Source of the DNA: Alphaproteobacteria bacterium
GTDB lineage: Bacteria; Pseudomonadota; Alphaproteobacteria; SHVP01
Length of the DNA stretch: 64,000 nucleotides
Assembly (NCBI GenBank): GCA_040216735.1
Contig: JAVJOO010000004.1
Location: forward strand, 247,396 to 311,395
Direction: 5' to 3'
The notes under the pieces were generated by a model, which searched no databases, was not told the DNA's origin, and was given only the letters and a program-made list of their open reading frames with translations. Shown here piece after piece: positions 8,045-16,912 of the stretch; position 1 is the stretch's first letter; each line of letters starts with the position of its first letter. The position numbers and the translations under genes were made by a program.

Positions 8045-8652
8045 GCCCGACGAAAACCGATCTAAAGAAAACCTACAAGGCCCTGTTTGCACCCAAGGCC
8101 GAGCCGCAGATCGTGACCGTACCGCCGTTGCCCTACTTGATGATCGATGGAAAGGGTGCGCCGGAAAGCCCCGCCTTCAGTGAGGCCATCGCGGCACTTT
8201 ACCCGGTGGCCTACGCAATCAAGTTCCATTGCAAGACCGCGCGCGGTTTCGATTTCGTCGTGCCGCCCCTCGAAGCGCTGTGGTGGGCGGACGACTGGGG
8301 GGCGTTCGTCGCGGGCGACCGCGCCGTCTGGCAATGGACGGCGATGATCATGCAGCCGGAACAGGTGACCGTTGCCGACCTTGCCGTCGCGCTGGCCGCG
8401 CTCGACAAAAAGAAAAAGAAACACCCGGACCACGATCGCCTCCGTCTCGCGACCCTGGAAGAGGGCACGGCGGTGCAGGTTCTCCACACAGGAGCGTATA
8501 GCGCTGAAGGGCCGGTTATCGCCGCCATGCACGCCTTCGCGGCGGCGGCCGGTTTCACGCTGAGCGGCAAACACCACGAGGTCTATCTATCCGATGCGCG
8601 TCGAACCGCACCGGAAAAACTCAAGACAGTGCTTCGCCAACCTTTAGTCTGA
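8041..8652 (+). CDS. GyrI-like small-molecule-binding domain protein
   Basis: 203 residues. The pattern KTDLKKTYKALFAP near the N-terminus, then LPYLMIDGKGAPES, ALYPVAYAIKF and VPPLEALWW, is that of stand-alone GyrI-like (SRPBCC-unrelated SHS2 fold, AraC-effector-like) proteins. Such proteins bind small hydrophobic or cationic ligands; some detoxify or hydrolyse. There is no DNA-binding domain. The GTG start overlaps the upstream dehydrogenase stop by 4 nt, suggesting a two-gene unit. Confidence 0.85.
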   Translation: MSPTKTDLKKTYKALFAPKAEPQIVTVPPLPYLMIDGKGAPESPAFSEAIAALYPVAYAIKFHCKTARGFDFVVPPLEALWWADDWGAFVAGDRAVWQWTAMIMQPEQVTVADLAVALAALDKKKKKHPDHDRLRLATLEEGTAVQVLHTGAYSAEGPVIAAMHAFAAAAGFTLSGKHHEVYLSDARRTAPEKLKTVLRQPLV

Positions 8653-8689
8653 ACTACCGCAGCGGGCAAACAGACTATAGGCTCAAGCC

Positions 8690-9856
8690 ATGCGCGGACT
8701 ATGGCGGCTAATCAAAACGCTTTGGTATACGGTCGTAACGTCGGTCGTCGTGGTGGTTGTCGCGTGGCTCGGCAGTGTCGCGCTGCGGACGGTGGACGAA
8801 CAAGCCTATGCGGAGGCGCGAGACTGGGTCCGCGTCTTCCGCACCGAGTATTTGCGTCCAGGGCAACGCTACCGTTTTCTCGAAACCTATCCTGAGTTCA
8901 AGACCGTCGATGCCGCCGGCCTGATCCGGGTCCATACCGTAAGCGACGTATGGGCCGCCCGTGCGAATCTCCTGCACGCCATTTGGGGAGAGCAGGGACT
9001 GCCGACCGGGTTACGCCCGACGCGGATCGAGCCGGGCGTCGCCGACGAGACCTTTTCGCCGATGGCCGAGGTCGCCCGGATCGACCTTTTGGTCCGCGAA
9101 ACGCCGCCGGGATTCGTCTCGCGGGCCTACCACCTCGTTCCCAAAGTGCCGAACGGGAAACTGGTCGTGTATCACGAAGGAAACACCGGGCGGTTCCATC
9201 GCAATGCGCACGTCCTCCAGCGGTTTTTGGCGGAGGGGTATGGGGTCCTCGCGTTCTCGATGTGGATCACCGACCGTCAGCCCGATATTGTGGTCCGGGG
9301 TTCGGGTCGGATCGCCTTTAACGACCACCAGCACCTCAAGTTTCTAGATGATCCCAACCCGCTGCGAGTCTATTTCGATCCGGTTGTAGCGGGCCTCAAT
9401 GCGGTTCTCGAAACCGGCGCTTACGACGACGTAGTCGCCGTCGGGTTCTCGGGCGGGGGGTGGGCGGTGACGGTTTTGGCAGCCATGGACCCACGCGTGA
9501 GATTGTCGTACCCCGTGGCCGGGAGCTACCCCCTATACTTGCGCAAGTATCGGAGTTGGTCGACGTGGCAAGAGACCTACCCGCCGATGTTGGCCGCGGC
9601 GAACTACCTCGATATGTACGTGATGGCTGCCGCCGGGGATGGTCGGCGGCAGGTGCAGGTCCTCAATCAATTCGACGGCTGTTGCTACGGCGGGGTCGAT
9701 TGGCAGACCTACGCGGCGGCGGTTCGCGCGGCAGCCCAATCGCTCGGCGACGGCTGGGATGTTTTTGTCGACACCAGCCACGCCGATCACCGGTTTTCCA
9801 TGGTGGCGGTCGACCGCGTGCTCCAGGACATCCGCGACCATCCGCCGGCCCATTGA
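8690..9856 (+). CDS. Membrane-anchored alpha/beta-hydrolase-like protein
   Basis: 388 residues. A single hydrophobic helix (about residues 12-31) after a basic N-terminus predicts an inner-membrane anchor with the rest periplasmic. The core has a nucleophile elbow VGFSGGGWA near residue 250, an HEGNTG segment that could build the oxyanion hole, and a C-terminal DTSHADHRFS that can supply the Asp/His of a triad. This layout suggests an esterase or peptidase of the alpha/beta-hydrolase fold; no closer family is recognised. It follows the GyrI-like gene by 37 bp on the same strand. Confidence 0.7.
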   Translation: MRGLWRLIKTLWYTVVTSVVVVVVAWLGSVALRTVDEQAYAEARDWVRVFRTEYLRPGQRYRFLETYPEFKTVDAAGLIRVHTVSDVWAARANLLHAIWGEQGLPTGLRPTRIEPGVADETFSPMAEVARIDLLVRETPPGFVSRAYHLVPKVPNGKLVVYHEGNTGRFHRNAHVLQRFLAEGYGVLAFSMWITDRQPDIVVRGSGRIAFNDHQHLKFLDDPNPLRVYFDPVVAGLNAVLETGAYDDVVAVGFSGGGWAVTVLAAMDPRVRLSYPVAGSYPLYLRKYRSWSTWQETYPPMLAAANYLDMYVMAAAGDGRRQVQVLNQFDGCCYGGVDWQTYAAAVRAAAQSLGDGWDVFVDTSHADHRFSMVAVDRVLQDIRDHPPAH

Positions 9857-10316
9857 TTCAGGCGGTCACGGTGGCCGCTCGGTTCCTCAAATAGAATTAG
9901 GCGAGGATCAGGTTGCCTCCCAGTCTGGTCACCGGGTCGGATAGGCCACCACCACCACCCCATAGCCCCGGATTTGGCCGACTTAACTTCTTAAAAAAAT
10001 TGAACAAACAATTGATATTTTTACAAAATTAGAATTATCTGTTGTCGTCAGCGAGGCTTTGTGTTGGTAGTCGGAGGTGGTGGGGCGTCTATTTCGACCC
10101 GTAAAACCAGAGGTATTCATGGGCGCGGTCCGGAGTGTCCATATGGTTAACCATTGTTTGACGACTGTGACCCCGGTCACAGGCTGCGGTGAGGGTCGCA
10201 TGCGTTAATAGCAGTGTGCTGGCGGCGACGAGCAATTCTAGTGGGCGCTTGGTGCACGCGTTAGTTGGGGATGCGTTTGCGACTACCAGGTGCTGTCAGG
10301 GTACGAGAGGATCGTC
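9857..10316. other. 460-bp regulatory spacer upstream of the pentapeptide-repeat genes, with an AT-rich island
   Basis: Bases 9981-10040 contain only 10 G/C in 60, in sharp contrast to the GC-rich surroundings. The perfect CRP-type palindrome at 10165-10182 and a GGTTAACC palindrome at 10145-10152 follow. No confident gene is seen; a 72-codon minus-strand frame across the AT tract has no recognisable features. The segment probably carries the promoter of the gene starting at 10317, but I cannot fix a -35/-10 pair with confidence. Confidence 0.6.
10165..10182. promoter_or_regulatory. Perfect CRP-type operator
   Basis: CTGTGACCCCGGTCACAG is a perfect 8-bp inverted repeat with a 2-bp centre and contains TGTGA-N6-TCACA, the complete consensus for CRP-family regulators. 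It lies 135 bp upstream of the first pentapeptide-repeat gene. The regulator itself is not in this window; the cyclic-nucleotide-binding protein at 16210-16608 has no DNA-binding domain. Confidence 0.65.
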
Positions 10317-11471
10317 ATGACTCCGCAGGAATTCATCGAGACCATTAAGAAGCACGAGTTGTTCGTCAACGGGATGGCCGGGGGAACTCGGGCCGATCTC
10401 AGAGAACGCAATCTTTCCAAACTGAAGTACACCTATTTGAATCTCCGCGGCGCTTCGCTCGCGGGGATCGATTTCTCCGGCGCCGAACTGGCCGGCGCCG
10501 ACTTCTCGCATGCCGATCTGTTCGGAGCGAATTTTGAAGGCGCCGAGGTAACCGAGGCGAATTTCGAACGTGCCGACCTACGCGGCGCTCGTTTCGGTGG
10601 CGCTCGCATGTCGTTTGCCAATCTTTCAGAGGCCGACCTTCGCCCAGGAACGCTCGACACCCGGCCCAAGGACAACCCCAATGCCTCGCTCGAGGGCGCG
10701 ACGCTCGATTTCGCCAAATTGAAACGGGCTAAGCTCTCCGAGGCAAACTTGCAATATGCATCGCTCAAGAAGGTGGATGCGTCGTTTGCGACGATGATGC
10801 GTACCAACTTGCGCGGCGCGGACCTAAGCGGCGTCAACTTCGAGTCCGCGCGGCTCCAAGAAGCCAATATGACCGGCGCCGATCTTACCAAAGCACGCTT
10901 CAAGGATGCGTTGCTGCGCAATACCGACGTACGCGGCGCGATATTGGTCGAAACCGATTTCGAGGGCGCGCATACCCAAGGGGCGCGGATCGCCCTTGGC
11001 ATCGCAAAACTGCCGCCGGAACTTCAAGCCCTGCTGCGCGACCATGCGATGTGGGTTGAATCGAACGGGGCAAAGGGCGCTCGTGCCGATCTGTCCGGCC
11101 AGCAACTCGCCGAAGCCAACCTCTCTGAATGCTACCTGTCGGGCGCCAATCTTCGCGGGGCCAATCTTGCCGGCGCGAAGTTCAAGAGCGGTACACTGGT
11201 GCTTGCCGACATGCGGGAGATCAATCTCACAGCGGCCAATCTCACACGGGCCGACCTATCGGGCGCGGACCTCTCCGGCGGGACGCTCCGCGCGGCACGG
11301 TTGGACGGCGTGATCGCGTTGCCTATCGAACTACGCGGCGCCGATGGCCGGGAAACGGGCCAAAAACGACGGACGATGTTTGCCAATGCCGATCTGAGCG
11401 ACGCTCATCTAGGGGCGGTAGACCTGTCGGAAGCCGACCTAACGGGAGCGAAGGCCGACCTCAACACCTAG
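10317..11471 (+). CDS. Pentapeptide-repeat protein A
   Basis: 384 residues made almost wholly of A(D/N)LXX pentapeptides, which fold as a right-handed quadrilateral beta-helix. Two modules are visible. Each opens with a short helical leader, (IKKHELFVNG...GTRADL at the N-terminus and LLRDHAMWVESNGAKGARADL near residue 245). A non-repeat loop (DTRPKDNP) interrupts the first module near residue 120 and RGADGRETGQKRR interrupts the second. The ATG at 10317 is preferred because GAGAGG lies 6 nt upstream and it aligns with the paralogue's start. No signal peptide. Function is unknown; some pentapeptide proteins mimic DNA or act as scaffolds. Confidence 0.9.
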   Translation: MTPQEFIETIKKHELFVNGMAGGTRADLRERNLSKLKYTYLNLRGASLAGIDFSGAELAGADFSHADLFGANFEGAEVTEANFERADLRGARFGGARMSFANLSEADLRPGTLDTRPKDNPNASLEGATLDFAKLKRAKLSEANLQYASLKKVDASFATMMRTNLRGADLSGVNFESARLQEANMTGADLTKARFKDALLRNTDVRGAILVETDFEGAHTQGARIALGIAKLPPELQALLRDHAMWVESNGAKGARADLSGQQLAEANLSECYLSGANLRGANLAGAKFKSGTLVLADMREINLTAANLTRADLSGADLSGGTLRAARLDGVIALPIELRGADGRETGQKRRTMFANADLSDAHLGAVDLSEADLTGAKADLNT

Positions 11472-11551
11472 GCGATGTGAGTTAACCTGCGGCCCAGGGA
11501 CCTTTAGGCTGCGGATATTTGGTAGGGCGCACTGGAATCGGGGGGTTACCG

Positions 11552-12760
11552 ATGACGCCGCAAGAGTTTGTTTCGATTATCAAGTCGCATGCCCTGTTCG
11601 CTGAAGGCAAACCGGGCGGTGCCCGTGCTGATCTCCGTGGCGAGAACCTTTCGGGCCTACGTCTACCGGGGCTCGACCTGCGCGGGGCATCGTTGGCCGG
11701 CGTAAACTTTTCGCGCTGCAAGCTCGCGGGTGCCGATTTTCGGGCAGCCGATCTCTTCAGCGCCAATTTCGAGGGTGCCGACCTAAGCGAAGGGCATTTC
11801 GAGAACGCTAATCTGCGCGGTGCGCGCATGCGGCGCGCACGCCTAACCTTTGCCAATCTGCACCGGGCCGATCTGCGTCCCGGAGCTTTGGACACCCAAA
11901 AGCGCGACGACCCGAGGACCGACCTCGAGGGCGCGGTTCTCGATCACGCAAATCTCAGTCATGCGCATTTCGACAACGCCAAACTGCAATTCGCCTCCCT
12001 GCGGAGGGTCAAGGCGCACGGCACTAGCTTTGACAACGCCATTCTGCGGGGCGCCGATCTGGCGGGAGCCGACCTCGCCGAAGCCAGCATCCAGCGGGCG
12101 AACTTGACCGGCGCCGATCTATCGCGGGCTTCTTTCCACGCCGCCAACATGATCCGTGCCGACTTCCGAGGCGCGATCGTTGCCCAGACCGATTTCAGCC
12201 GCGCCAATTTGCAAGGGGCGTTGGCCTCGCGCGGTACCTCCAAACTGCCTGTCGACGTACAGAAGACCCTGCGGAACCACGCGCTTTGGGTGGAGACCTC
12301 AGGGGCATCGGGAACCCGGGCGACGCTACGCGGCGTCAAACTTCGCGGTGCCGATCTATCGAACGCCTATCTCTCCGGGGCCGACCTACGGGACTGTGAT
12401 CTCGAGGGTGGGCGACTTTGCGGTGCTGTCGCGGTTATGACCGATTTCCGCGGCGCCAACCTCATGGGCGTCGACCTTAGCGGCGCGGAGATCTCCGCCG
12501 CCGATTTTGGAAAAGCCAATCTGCAAGCTGCCGTCCTGACGGGCATTAAAGCGGAACCGTGGACGCTGCGCGACGCCGAGGGGAAGGATACCGGGAAGAA
12601 ACGCCGCGTTTCCTTTGTCGGAGCGGATCTGCGCGAGGCCAAGATGGACGGTCTCGACCCCGCCACGATCGACGTTTCGTCGGCGCGGATGACGGATGGT
12701 GCGCCGGCAGCTGGTGCCGCGCCGGCCGGCGAGGACGACGACTTTATGGGGGCGAGCTAG
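11552..12760 (+). CDS. Pentapeptide-repeat protein B (tandem paralogue)
   Basis: 402 residues, with the same architecture as its upstream neighbour, 80 bp away: MTPQEF start, leader helix IIKSHALFAEG, first repeat module with the DTQKRDDP loop, second leader TLRNHALWVETSGASGTRATL, second module with RDAEGKDTGKKRR, then a unique Ala/Asp-rich tail ending EDDDFMGAS. The two genes are an obvious tandem duplication that has diverged. The start at 11552 follows a GGGGGG run; an upstream in-frame ATG at 11519 lacks a match in the paralogue. The stop overlaps the convergent MFS gene by 4 bp. Confidence 0.9.
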   Translation: MTPQEFVSIIKSHALFAEGKPGGARADLRGENLSGLRLPGLDLRGASLAGVNFSRCKLAGADFRAADLFSANFEGADLSEGHFENANLRGARMRRARLTFANLHRADLRPGALDTQKRDDPRTDLEGAVLDHANLSHAHFDNAKLQFASLRRVKAHGTSFDNAILRGADLAGADLAEASIQRANLTGADLSRASFHAANMIRADFRGAIVAQTDFSRANLQGALASRGTSKLPVDVQKTLRNHALWVETSGASGTRATLRGVKLRGADLSNAYLSGADLRDCDLEGGRLCGAVAVMTDFRGANLMGVDLSGAEISAADFGKANLQAAVLTGIKAEPWTLRDAEGKDTGKKRRVSFVGADLREAKMDGLDPATIDVSSARMTDGAPAAGAAPAGEDDDFMGAS

Positions 12761-14250
12761 TCTGGCTTGCGCCGCAAGAGGAAGAACGGAAACTCGGTAG
12801 CCATGCGCAGTCCGGCAACGCTGGAGAGTGCGCGTACGCTTTGCTTCGTCGCCATCAGCATTTCTTGCAGGACCACGCCCTCGCCGGGTTCGTTGCCGCT
12901 TTCGCGCACCGCCGCAAGGCGGAAGATCGCGTAGAGCCCGATCACCGAGGCAAGCAGGAAGAAGAAATCCCACTGCTGGAAATCCAGAGTGTTGAAGACC
13001 ACTTCGGTGCCCGGCGAGCGCCAGCTCAGCGCCAAGGAGAGCTCTCGGTTGGTGAAAAAGTCGGCGAACAATCCTCCTAGAATGCCCGCCGTCCCCGCCG
13101 CGACCGAGTTGAACAGGCTGTTGGTTGCAAGGTAGGCGGTCGCGTCGCCGGCGGGCGCCAACTTCATCGTGATGCTGCCCGACGCCAACGTGACGCCTGC
13201 GGTCGCAAAGCCCGTGACGATGTGAATCGCCACCAGGAGGGGAAACGTCAAGAAATGGCGGTCCGGGAACGTCGTGAACGTCCAGGCAAAAATGCACAGG
13301 ATGAAGAGCGGGGCTGCGATCCGGAGAACCGCTTTGGACGTAAAGGTATCCGCAATCCGGCCCCATTGACGCACGACCAGCACGTTCACCAACTGCGAAA
13401 CCGTCGTCAGGACGAGCACAATCGATAGATCCATCTCCAGGCGGGTCAACATGTGAACCGTGAAGAACGGTGCCGCGAGGTTCACCGCAAAGTTCCATGA
13501 GGTTAGGAAGTGCAACAGGCGGCGGAAGTTAGGATCACGCAAGGGCTGAGCCAGACGGTGGTGTAGAGGGCGCTGGTCGGTCTCGACCGGCATTTGCGGC
13601 TCGGGCACCCGCGCCATTGCAAACAGCGAATACATGCCGCCGAGAAAGGCGACAATTAAGAGCGGCACATAGGCATAACGTGTCGGCCCCCACTCAAGAA
13701 TGCGCCAAGCGTCGACAAAAAGCGCTGCACCGAGTCCAAGCCCGGTACCCACGAGCGTCATCAAGGTCAGGCGCAAGCCGAAGAACCGCCCCAAACGCGA
13801 CGCCGGCACCAAATCCCGGACCCATGGATTGAAGCTCACCGCCTGCAGGCCGCCAAACGCGTAGCGGAGTGAAAAAGCGGCGATCACGACCCACAGCGCC
13901 CATGAGCTTGGGGCAAGGAAGGCGGCGCCGGCGATCGCGAGAACCATGGGCCGGCTGACAACGCCGCCGATCAAATAGAGGAGGCGCCGCCGGCGAAAGC
14001 GCGAAACGAGATAGACGCCAGGAATTTGCGATAACTGCGCCAGGTGGGGAACCGCGGCGAGGACGCCGATGATGAGGTTCGACGCGCCGAGTTCCAAGGC
14101 GAATGCCGTCAGGAGAGCGCCCGCCGTAAAGGTCTCCATAACCTGTACGCCGACGCCGTTGCGGACGAGCCATTTCATGCCTGTCTCGACGTCGGCCTCG
14201 GACGCAACGCTGACGTCGGGATCGAGCCGCGAAAGAATTCGGCGCAACAT
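12757..14250 (-). CDS. MFS transporter
   Basis: 497-residue polytopic membrane protein with about 12 hydrophobic segments in two halves. The cytoplasmic loop SRFRRRRLLYLIGG between segments 2 and 3 is of the major-facilitator type, and SFNPWVRDLVPASRLGRFFGLR after segment 4 is the MFS motif often annotated 'MFS transporter' in this distant branch (FNxWxxDLVP). Substrate unknown. The N-terminal 30 residues are hydrophilic (DPDVSVASEADVETGMKW). It is convergent with the pentapeptide genes and divergent from the hydrolase at 14409. Confidence 0.85.
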   Translation of the reverse strand: MLRRILSRLDPDVSVASEADVETGMKWLVRNGVGVQVMETFTAGALLTAFALELGASNLIIGVLAAVPHLAQLSQIPGVYLVSRFRRRRLLYLIGGVVSRPMVLAIAGAAFLAPSSWALWVVIAAFSLRYAFGGLQAVSFNPWVRDLVPASRLGRFFGLRLTLMTLVGTGLGLGAALFVDAWRILEWGPTRYAYVPLLIVAFLGGMYSLFAMARVPEPQMPVETDQRPLHHRLAQPLRDPNFRRLLHFLTSWNFAVNLAAPFFTVHMLTRLEMDLSIVLVLTTVSQLVNVLVVRQWGRIADTFTSKAVLRIAAPLFILCIFAWTFTTFPDRHFLTFPLLVAIHIVTGFATAGVTLASGSITMKLAPAGDATAYLATNSLFNSVAAGTAGILGGLFADFFTNRELSLALSWRSPGTEVVFNTLDFQQWDFFFLLASVIGLYAIFRLAAVRESGNEPGEGVVLQEMLMATKQSVRALSSVAGLRMATEFPFFLLRRKPD

Positions 14251-14408
14251 GGTTTTTTCCAGGCTCGGGGTAAGTTGAAACCGCGCCTGCGCGACTATCT
14301 AGGCCCGCATGGGTCTGCTGGCAATAGAGCGGCTTGCCGCTCTGGCCCCTGGCTTGACCGTACGGTTCGGTGCCCCGAGGATCGCAGAATAACGAACAGG
14401 AGGCAACG

Positions 14409-15248
14409 ATGTCGCATACCGCCGTGAACGGCGTTCGACTCTGGTACAACAAAACAGGCAGTGGGCCGACCGTCTTGAATCTGCACGGTTCCGGGTTTGG
14501 CCACAAGAATTTTGCCCAAGCGACGCCGCGTCTCGCCGAGCATTTTCAGGTGATCGATTTCGATATGCGTGGCTACGGCGCGTCGGACCGGCCGACCCAG
14601 GACTATTCGATGGCGGTTTGGGCCGACGATGCCGCAGCCTTGCTCGACGCATTAAGTATCGAGCGGGCGCATATACACGGCACCTCCATGGGCGGCGCGG
14701 TGGCCATGCAGTTTGCTGCGACCTACCCGGATCGAACCGACCGTTTGATCTTGAACTGCGCGACGGCCAAACAAGACTTCGCGGCGCGGTTGGCCACGCG
14801 CACTTGGATCGACATCGCGCGCCAGTTTGGAACCGGCAGCCGCCAACTTGCGGAAACGATCGCGTTTCAATGCGTCTCTCGGTCATTCCTCAGCGGGCCG
14901 GGCGGTGGCGACGCCTTCATTGACGGCATGGCAAAAATGCTGGGAGAAGCGAACAGCGACGATGTGTTCATCGCCGCCTGTGAAGCGATCTCGGCAATGG
15001 ACTTGCGGCCACTATTGGCCCGGATTACGGCGCCGACCCTGGTGATCGGCGGCGATGAAGATATCCGCACTCCGTGGATTGCAGGCGCGGACGGAGCCGG
15101 CCAGGACCATATCGCGCGCGCCGTGTCGGGCGCTCGCCGATACGTTATAAAGGGCGCCGCGCATAGCACGTTGTTGGAGGCGCCCGAGGAGAACTGCTCC
15201 GCCGTCATCGGATTTCTCAGGGGCGACGCGGTCGGGACCGTCGGTTAG
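14409..15248 (+). CDS. Alpha/beta-fold hydrolase
   Basis: 279 residues, soluble. The oxyanion segment LNLHGSGF (near residue 25), the strand DFDMRGYGASDRP, the nucleophile elbow HGTSMGGAV (S93), a GGDEDIRTP acid loop and KGAAHSTLLE with the catalytic His make a complete hydrolase triad of the 3-oxoadipate enol-lactonase/haloperoxidase type; the true substrate is open. The ATG at 14409 is chosen because AGGAGG ends 5 nt before it; an upstream ATG at 14370 has no such site. Confidence 0.9.
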   Translation: MSHTAVNGVRLWYNKTGSGPTVLNLHGSGFGHKNFAQATPRLAEHFQVIDFDMRGYGASDRPTQDYSMAVWADDAAALLDALSIERAHIHGTSMGGAVAMQFAATYPDRTDRLILNCATAKQDFAARLATRTWIDIARQFGTGSRQLAETIAFQCVSRSFLSGPGGGDAFIDGMAKMLGEANSDDVFIAACEAISAMDLRPLLARITAPTLVIGGDEDIRTPWIAGADGAGQDHIARAVSGARRYVIKGAAHSTLLEAPEENCSAVIGFLRGDAVGTVG

Positions 15249-16237
15249 GGCCGCCGCACCGGCGCGGCGTCGAGCGTTTGGAGGTAGCGGACGATGCGGG
15301 GATTTTCGTCCGGTGTCCCCAGCATCCAGTCGCCCATGCCGCCGGCGTAGACTCGCGCTTCTTGATTGCCAAGCAGTTCGCGCGCGGCAAACCAACCAAG
15401 GGCGCCAAGGGCGCTATTGTTGCCGTAGAAGATCGCCTTCTTGTCCAGCGGAATTCGCGAGAATGCGAAGACCTGACGCAGGGTCTCGACGTCGCGGAAT
15501 CGGCCGGTCGTCTCATCGAAGACCCAACGACCCGGCAAATTTCTTGCCGTCGGGATAGTGCCGGGCGCGGCGACGTCTTCCGGCTTTTCCAACCCCAAAA
15601 ATTGGGTATCTCGCCGCATGTCGACCAGGGGTGTTGTGCCGATCGCATCGCGGACGGCCTTGCGGCCGCCGGCCAAAAACCCTGTCGTCGCAACGGCGTC
15701 GAATGTCTGCCGGGCGCGTGCCTCGGCCGGGCCGCGTTCGACCGCGACACCGGCGTCCGCCGCCGCGGTCAAGGGCGCATTAAGAATCGACACTCGGCGA
15801 TGCCCGTTTAGACGAAAACTCAAGAAGATGTCCGTTGCACCGGCCGCATCCAAGGCGGTCCGTCCCGAGTGAATGAGAACGACGTGGGTGCCATTGGCGA
15901 TACCTAGCTCGCTTGCCAGCTCGGCGAAGGCTTCGCGGCGGAGGAAGCCTCGACGTCCATTGGACCCGACGGGCCGCCAGCGTTCCGGGTAGTTGGCAAA
16001 GACCGCGCCCGCCAAGCGGCCTCGGTCGTAGGCCGCTTGGGAACGAAGGTCGAGCAAGAGCACGTCTGGACTATTGGCATTCTTCGCCGCCCAGGTTTCA
16101 TCGACCAATGGCGCAGGGGCGGCGCTCTCTTGGGCCAGGGCGGGTGCGGCCACCGCCACCGAAAGGGCGGTGAAAGAAACGATCGCGGCCCTACGCCATC
16201 GGGATGGGCTCACTTCTTCTTCCAATTCTCGCCCCAT
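15245..16237 (-). CDS. Exported tandem-rhodanese protein without cysteine
   Basis: 330 residues. A basic N-terminus followed by a hydrophobic stretch (about 17-34) and PALAQE indicates a Sec signal peptide. Two rhodanese-like domains follow: the first from about residue 45 (VLLLDLRSQAAYDRGRLAGA, then VVLIHSGRTA), the second from about 185 (PLVDMRRDTQFLG, RNLPG, AIFYGNNSALGALGWFAAREL, VYAGGMGDW). Sulfurtransferases need a Cys at the first position of the CxxxxR active loop. Here that loop is YGNNSALG in domain 2 and HSGRTA in domain 1, and the whole protein has no Cys. It starts 28 nt inside the upstream cNMP-binding gene, so the two are coupled. Confidence 0.85.
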   Translation of the reverse strand: MGRELEEEVSPSRWRRAAIVSFTALSVAVAAPALAQESAAPAPLVDETWAAKNANSPDVLLLDLRSQAAYDRGRLAGAVFANYPERWRPVGSNGRRGFLRREAFAELASELGIANGTHVVLIHSGRTALDAAGATDIFLSFRLNGHRRVSILNAPLTAAADAGVAVERGPAEARARQTFDAVATTGFLAGGRKAVRDAIGTTPLVDMRRDTQFLGLEKPEDVAAPGTIPTARNLPGRWVFDETTGRFRDVETLRQVFAFSRIPLDKKAIFYGNNSALGALGWFAARELLGNQEARVYAGGMGDWMLGTPDENPRIVRYLQTLDAAPVRRP

Positions 16238-16608
16238 TTCGCGGTCTGTTTGCGCTGCATGAACTCGTCCGTCATTTTTCGGACCCGCTGTACCATGATC
16301 TGTAGAATGCGCCGCATGACGGGGTTCATGCCCGCCAGCCGTTCGGTGAATTGATCGCGCGGGATCACAAAGACCTCGGCATCCTCCGAAATCATGGCTT
16401 CGGCGAGGCGCGGCCGATTGTCGAACAAAGCCATCTCGCCGACGACATCGCCCGACCCGAGAGTCGCCACCATCTGTGGGTATTCGGAAAGCACGTTTTT
16501 CCGTAGCTGAATTTGTCCCGAAACGATCAGATACGCATCGTCTCCCTTGTCTCCCTCTCGGAACAACACCGTACCCTTTGGTAGCTTGGTCTTATGGAAC
16601 TCGGCCAT
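16210..16608 (-). CDS. Stand-alone cyclic-nucleotide-binding (Crp/cap-ED) domain protein
   Basis: 132 residues forming just one cNMP-binding domain: KGTVLFREGDKGDDAYLIVSGQIQL, then the phosphate-binding cassette GEMALFDNRPRLAEA with the conserved Glu and Arg intact, so ligand binding is plausible. The C-terminal helix is basic (QRKQTAKWGENWKKK). There is no helix-turn-helix or catalytic domain. It is the first gene of a two-gene unit with the exported rhodanese-like protein, whose start lies inside it. Confidence 0.9.
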   Translation of the reverse strand: MAEFHKTKLPKGTVLFREGDKGDDAYLIVSGQIQLRKNVLSEYPQMVATLGSGDVVGEMALFDNRPRLAEAMISEDAEVFVIPRDQFTERLAGMNPVMRRILQIMVQRVRKMTDEFMQRKQTAKWGENWKKK

Positions 16609-16912
16609 GACTCCCCTTCTTCTCCACCGACCTGTGGACGCGGTCCGCTCTGTCTGCCGCCGCGCAGTATCTCTTTCGTCGCTCGTGGCGCGCCACCTGT
16701 AAGAAAGCAGGATTTTATGGCGCGGTCACGGTGGATCGACGGACCCCAGGACAACAATCTGCAAGCTATTCACGACCCTATAGGCAATGTTAGAATAAGC
16801 TTACAACATCTTGACCCCCCTAAGTTTTTTCGGGTGGGAGCCCAAAAGAGAGCGACTGCGGCGAACGACCGATCATGCGGCCTTGGATTGCCGATCTCTG
16901 GGCGAGGAAAGC
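16609..16912. other. 304-bp divergent spacer between cNMP-binding and histidine-kinase genes
   Basis: Divergent promoter region. An AT-richer stretch at about 16783-16835 is present, but no -35/-10 pair or operator could be assigned with confidence. The frame of the kinase stays open upstream to an ATG at 16811 that lacks a ribosome-binding site. Confidence 0.5.

Noticed and set aside
9983-10201. 72-codon minus-strand ORF in the AT-rich spacer
   Set aside because: No ribosome-binding site, no family motif, and it covers the CRP-type palindrome; more likely regulatory DNA.
12386-13498. 370-codon minus-strand ORF overlapping the MFS and pentapeptide genes
   Set aside because: Out of frame with the MFS transporter that it overlaps; no hydrophobic pattern or family motif.
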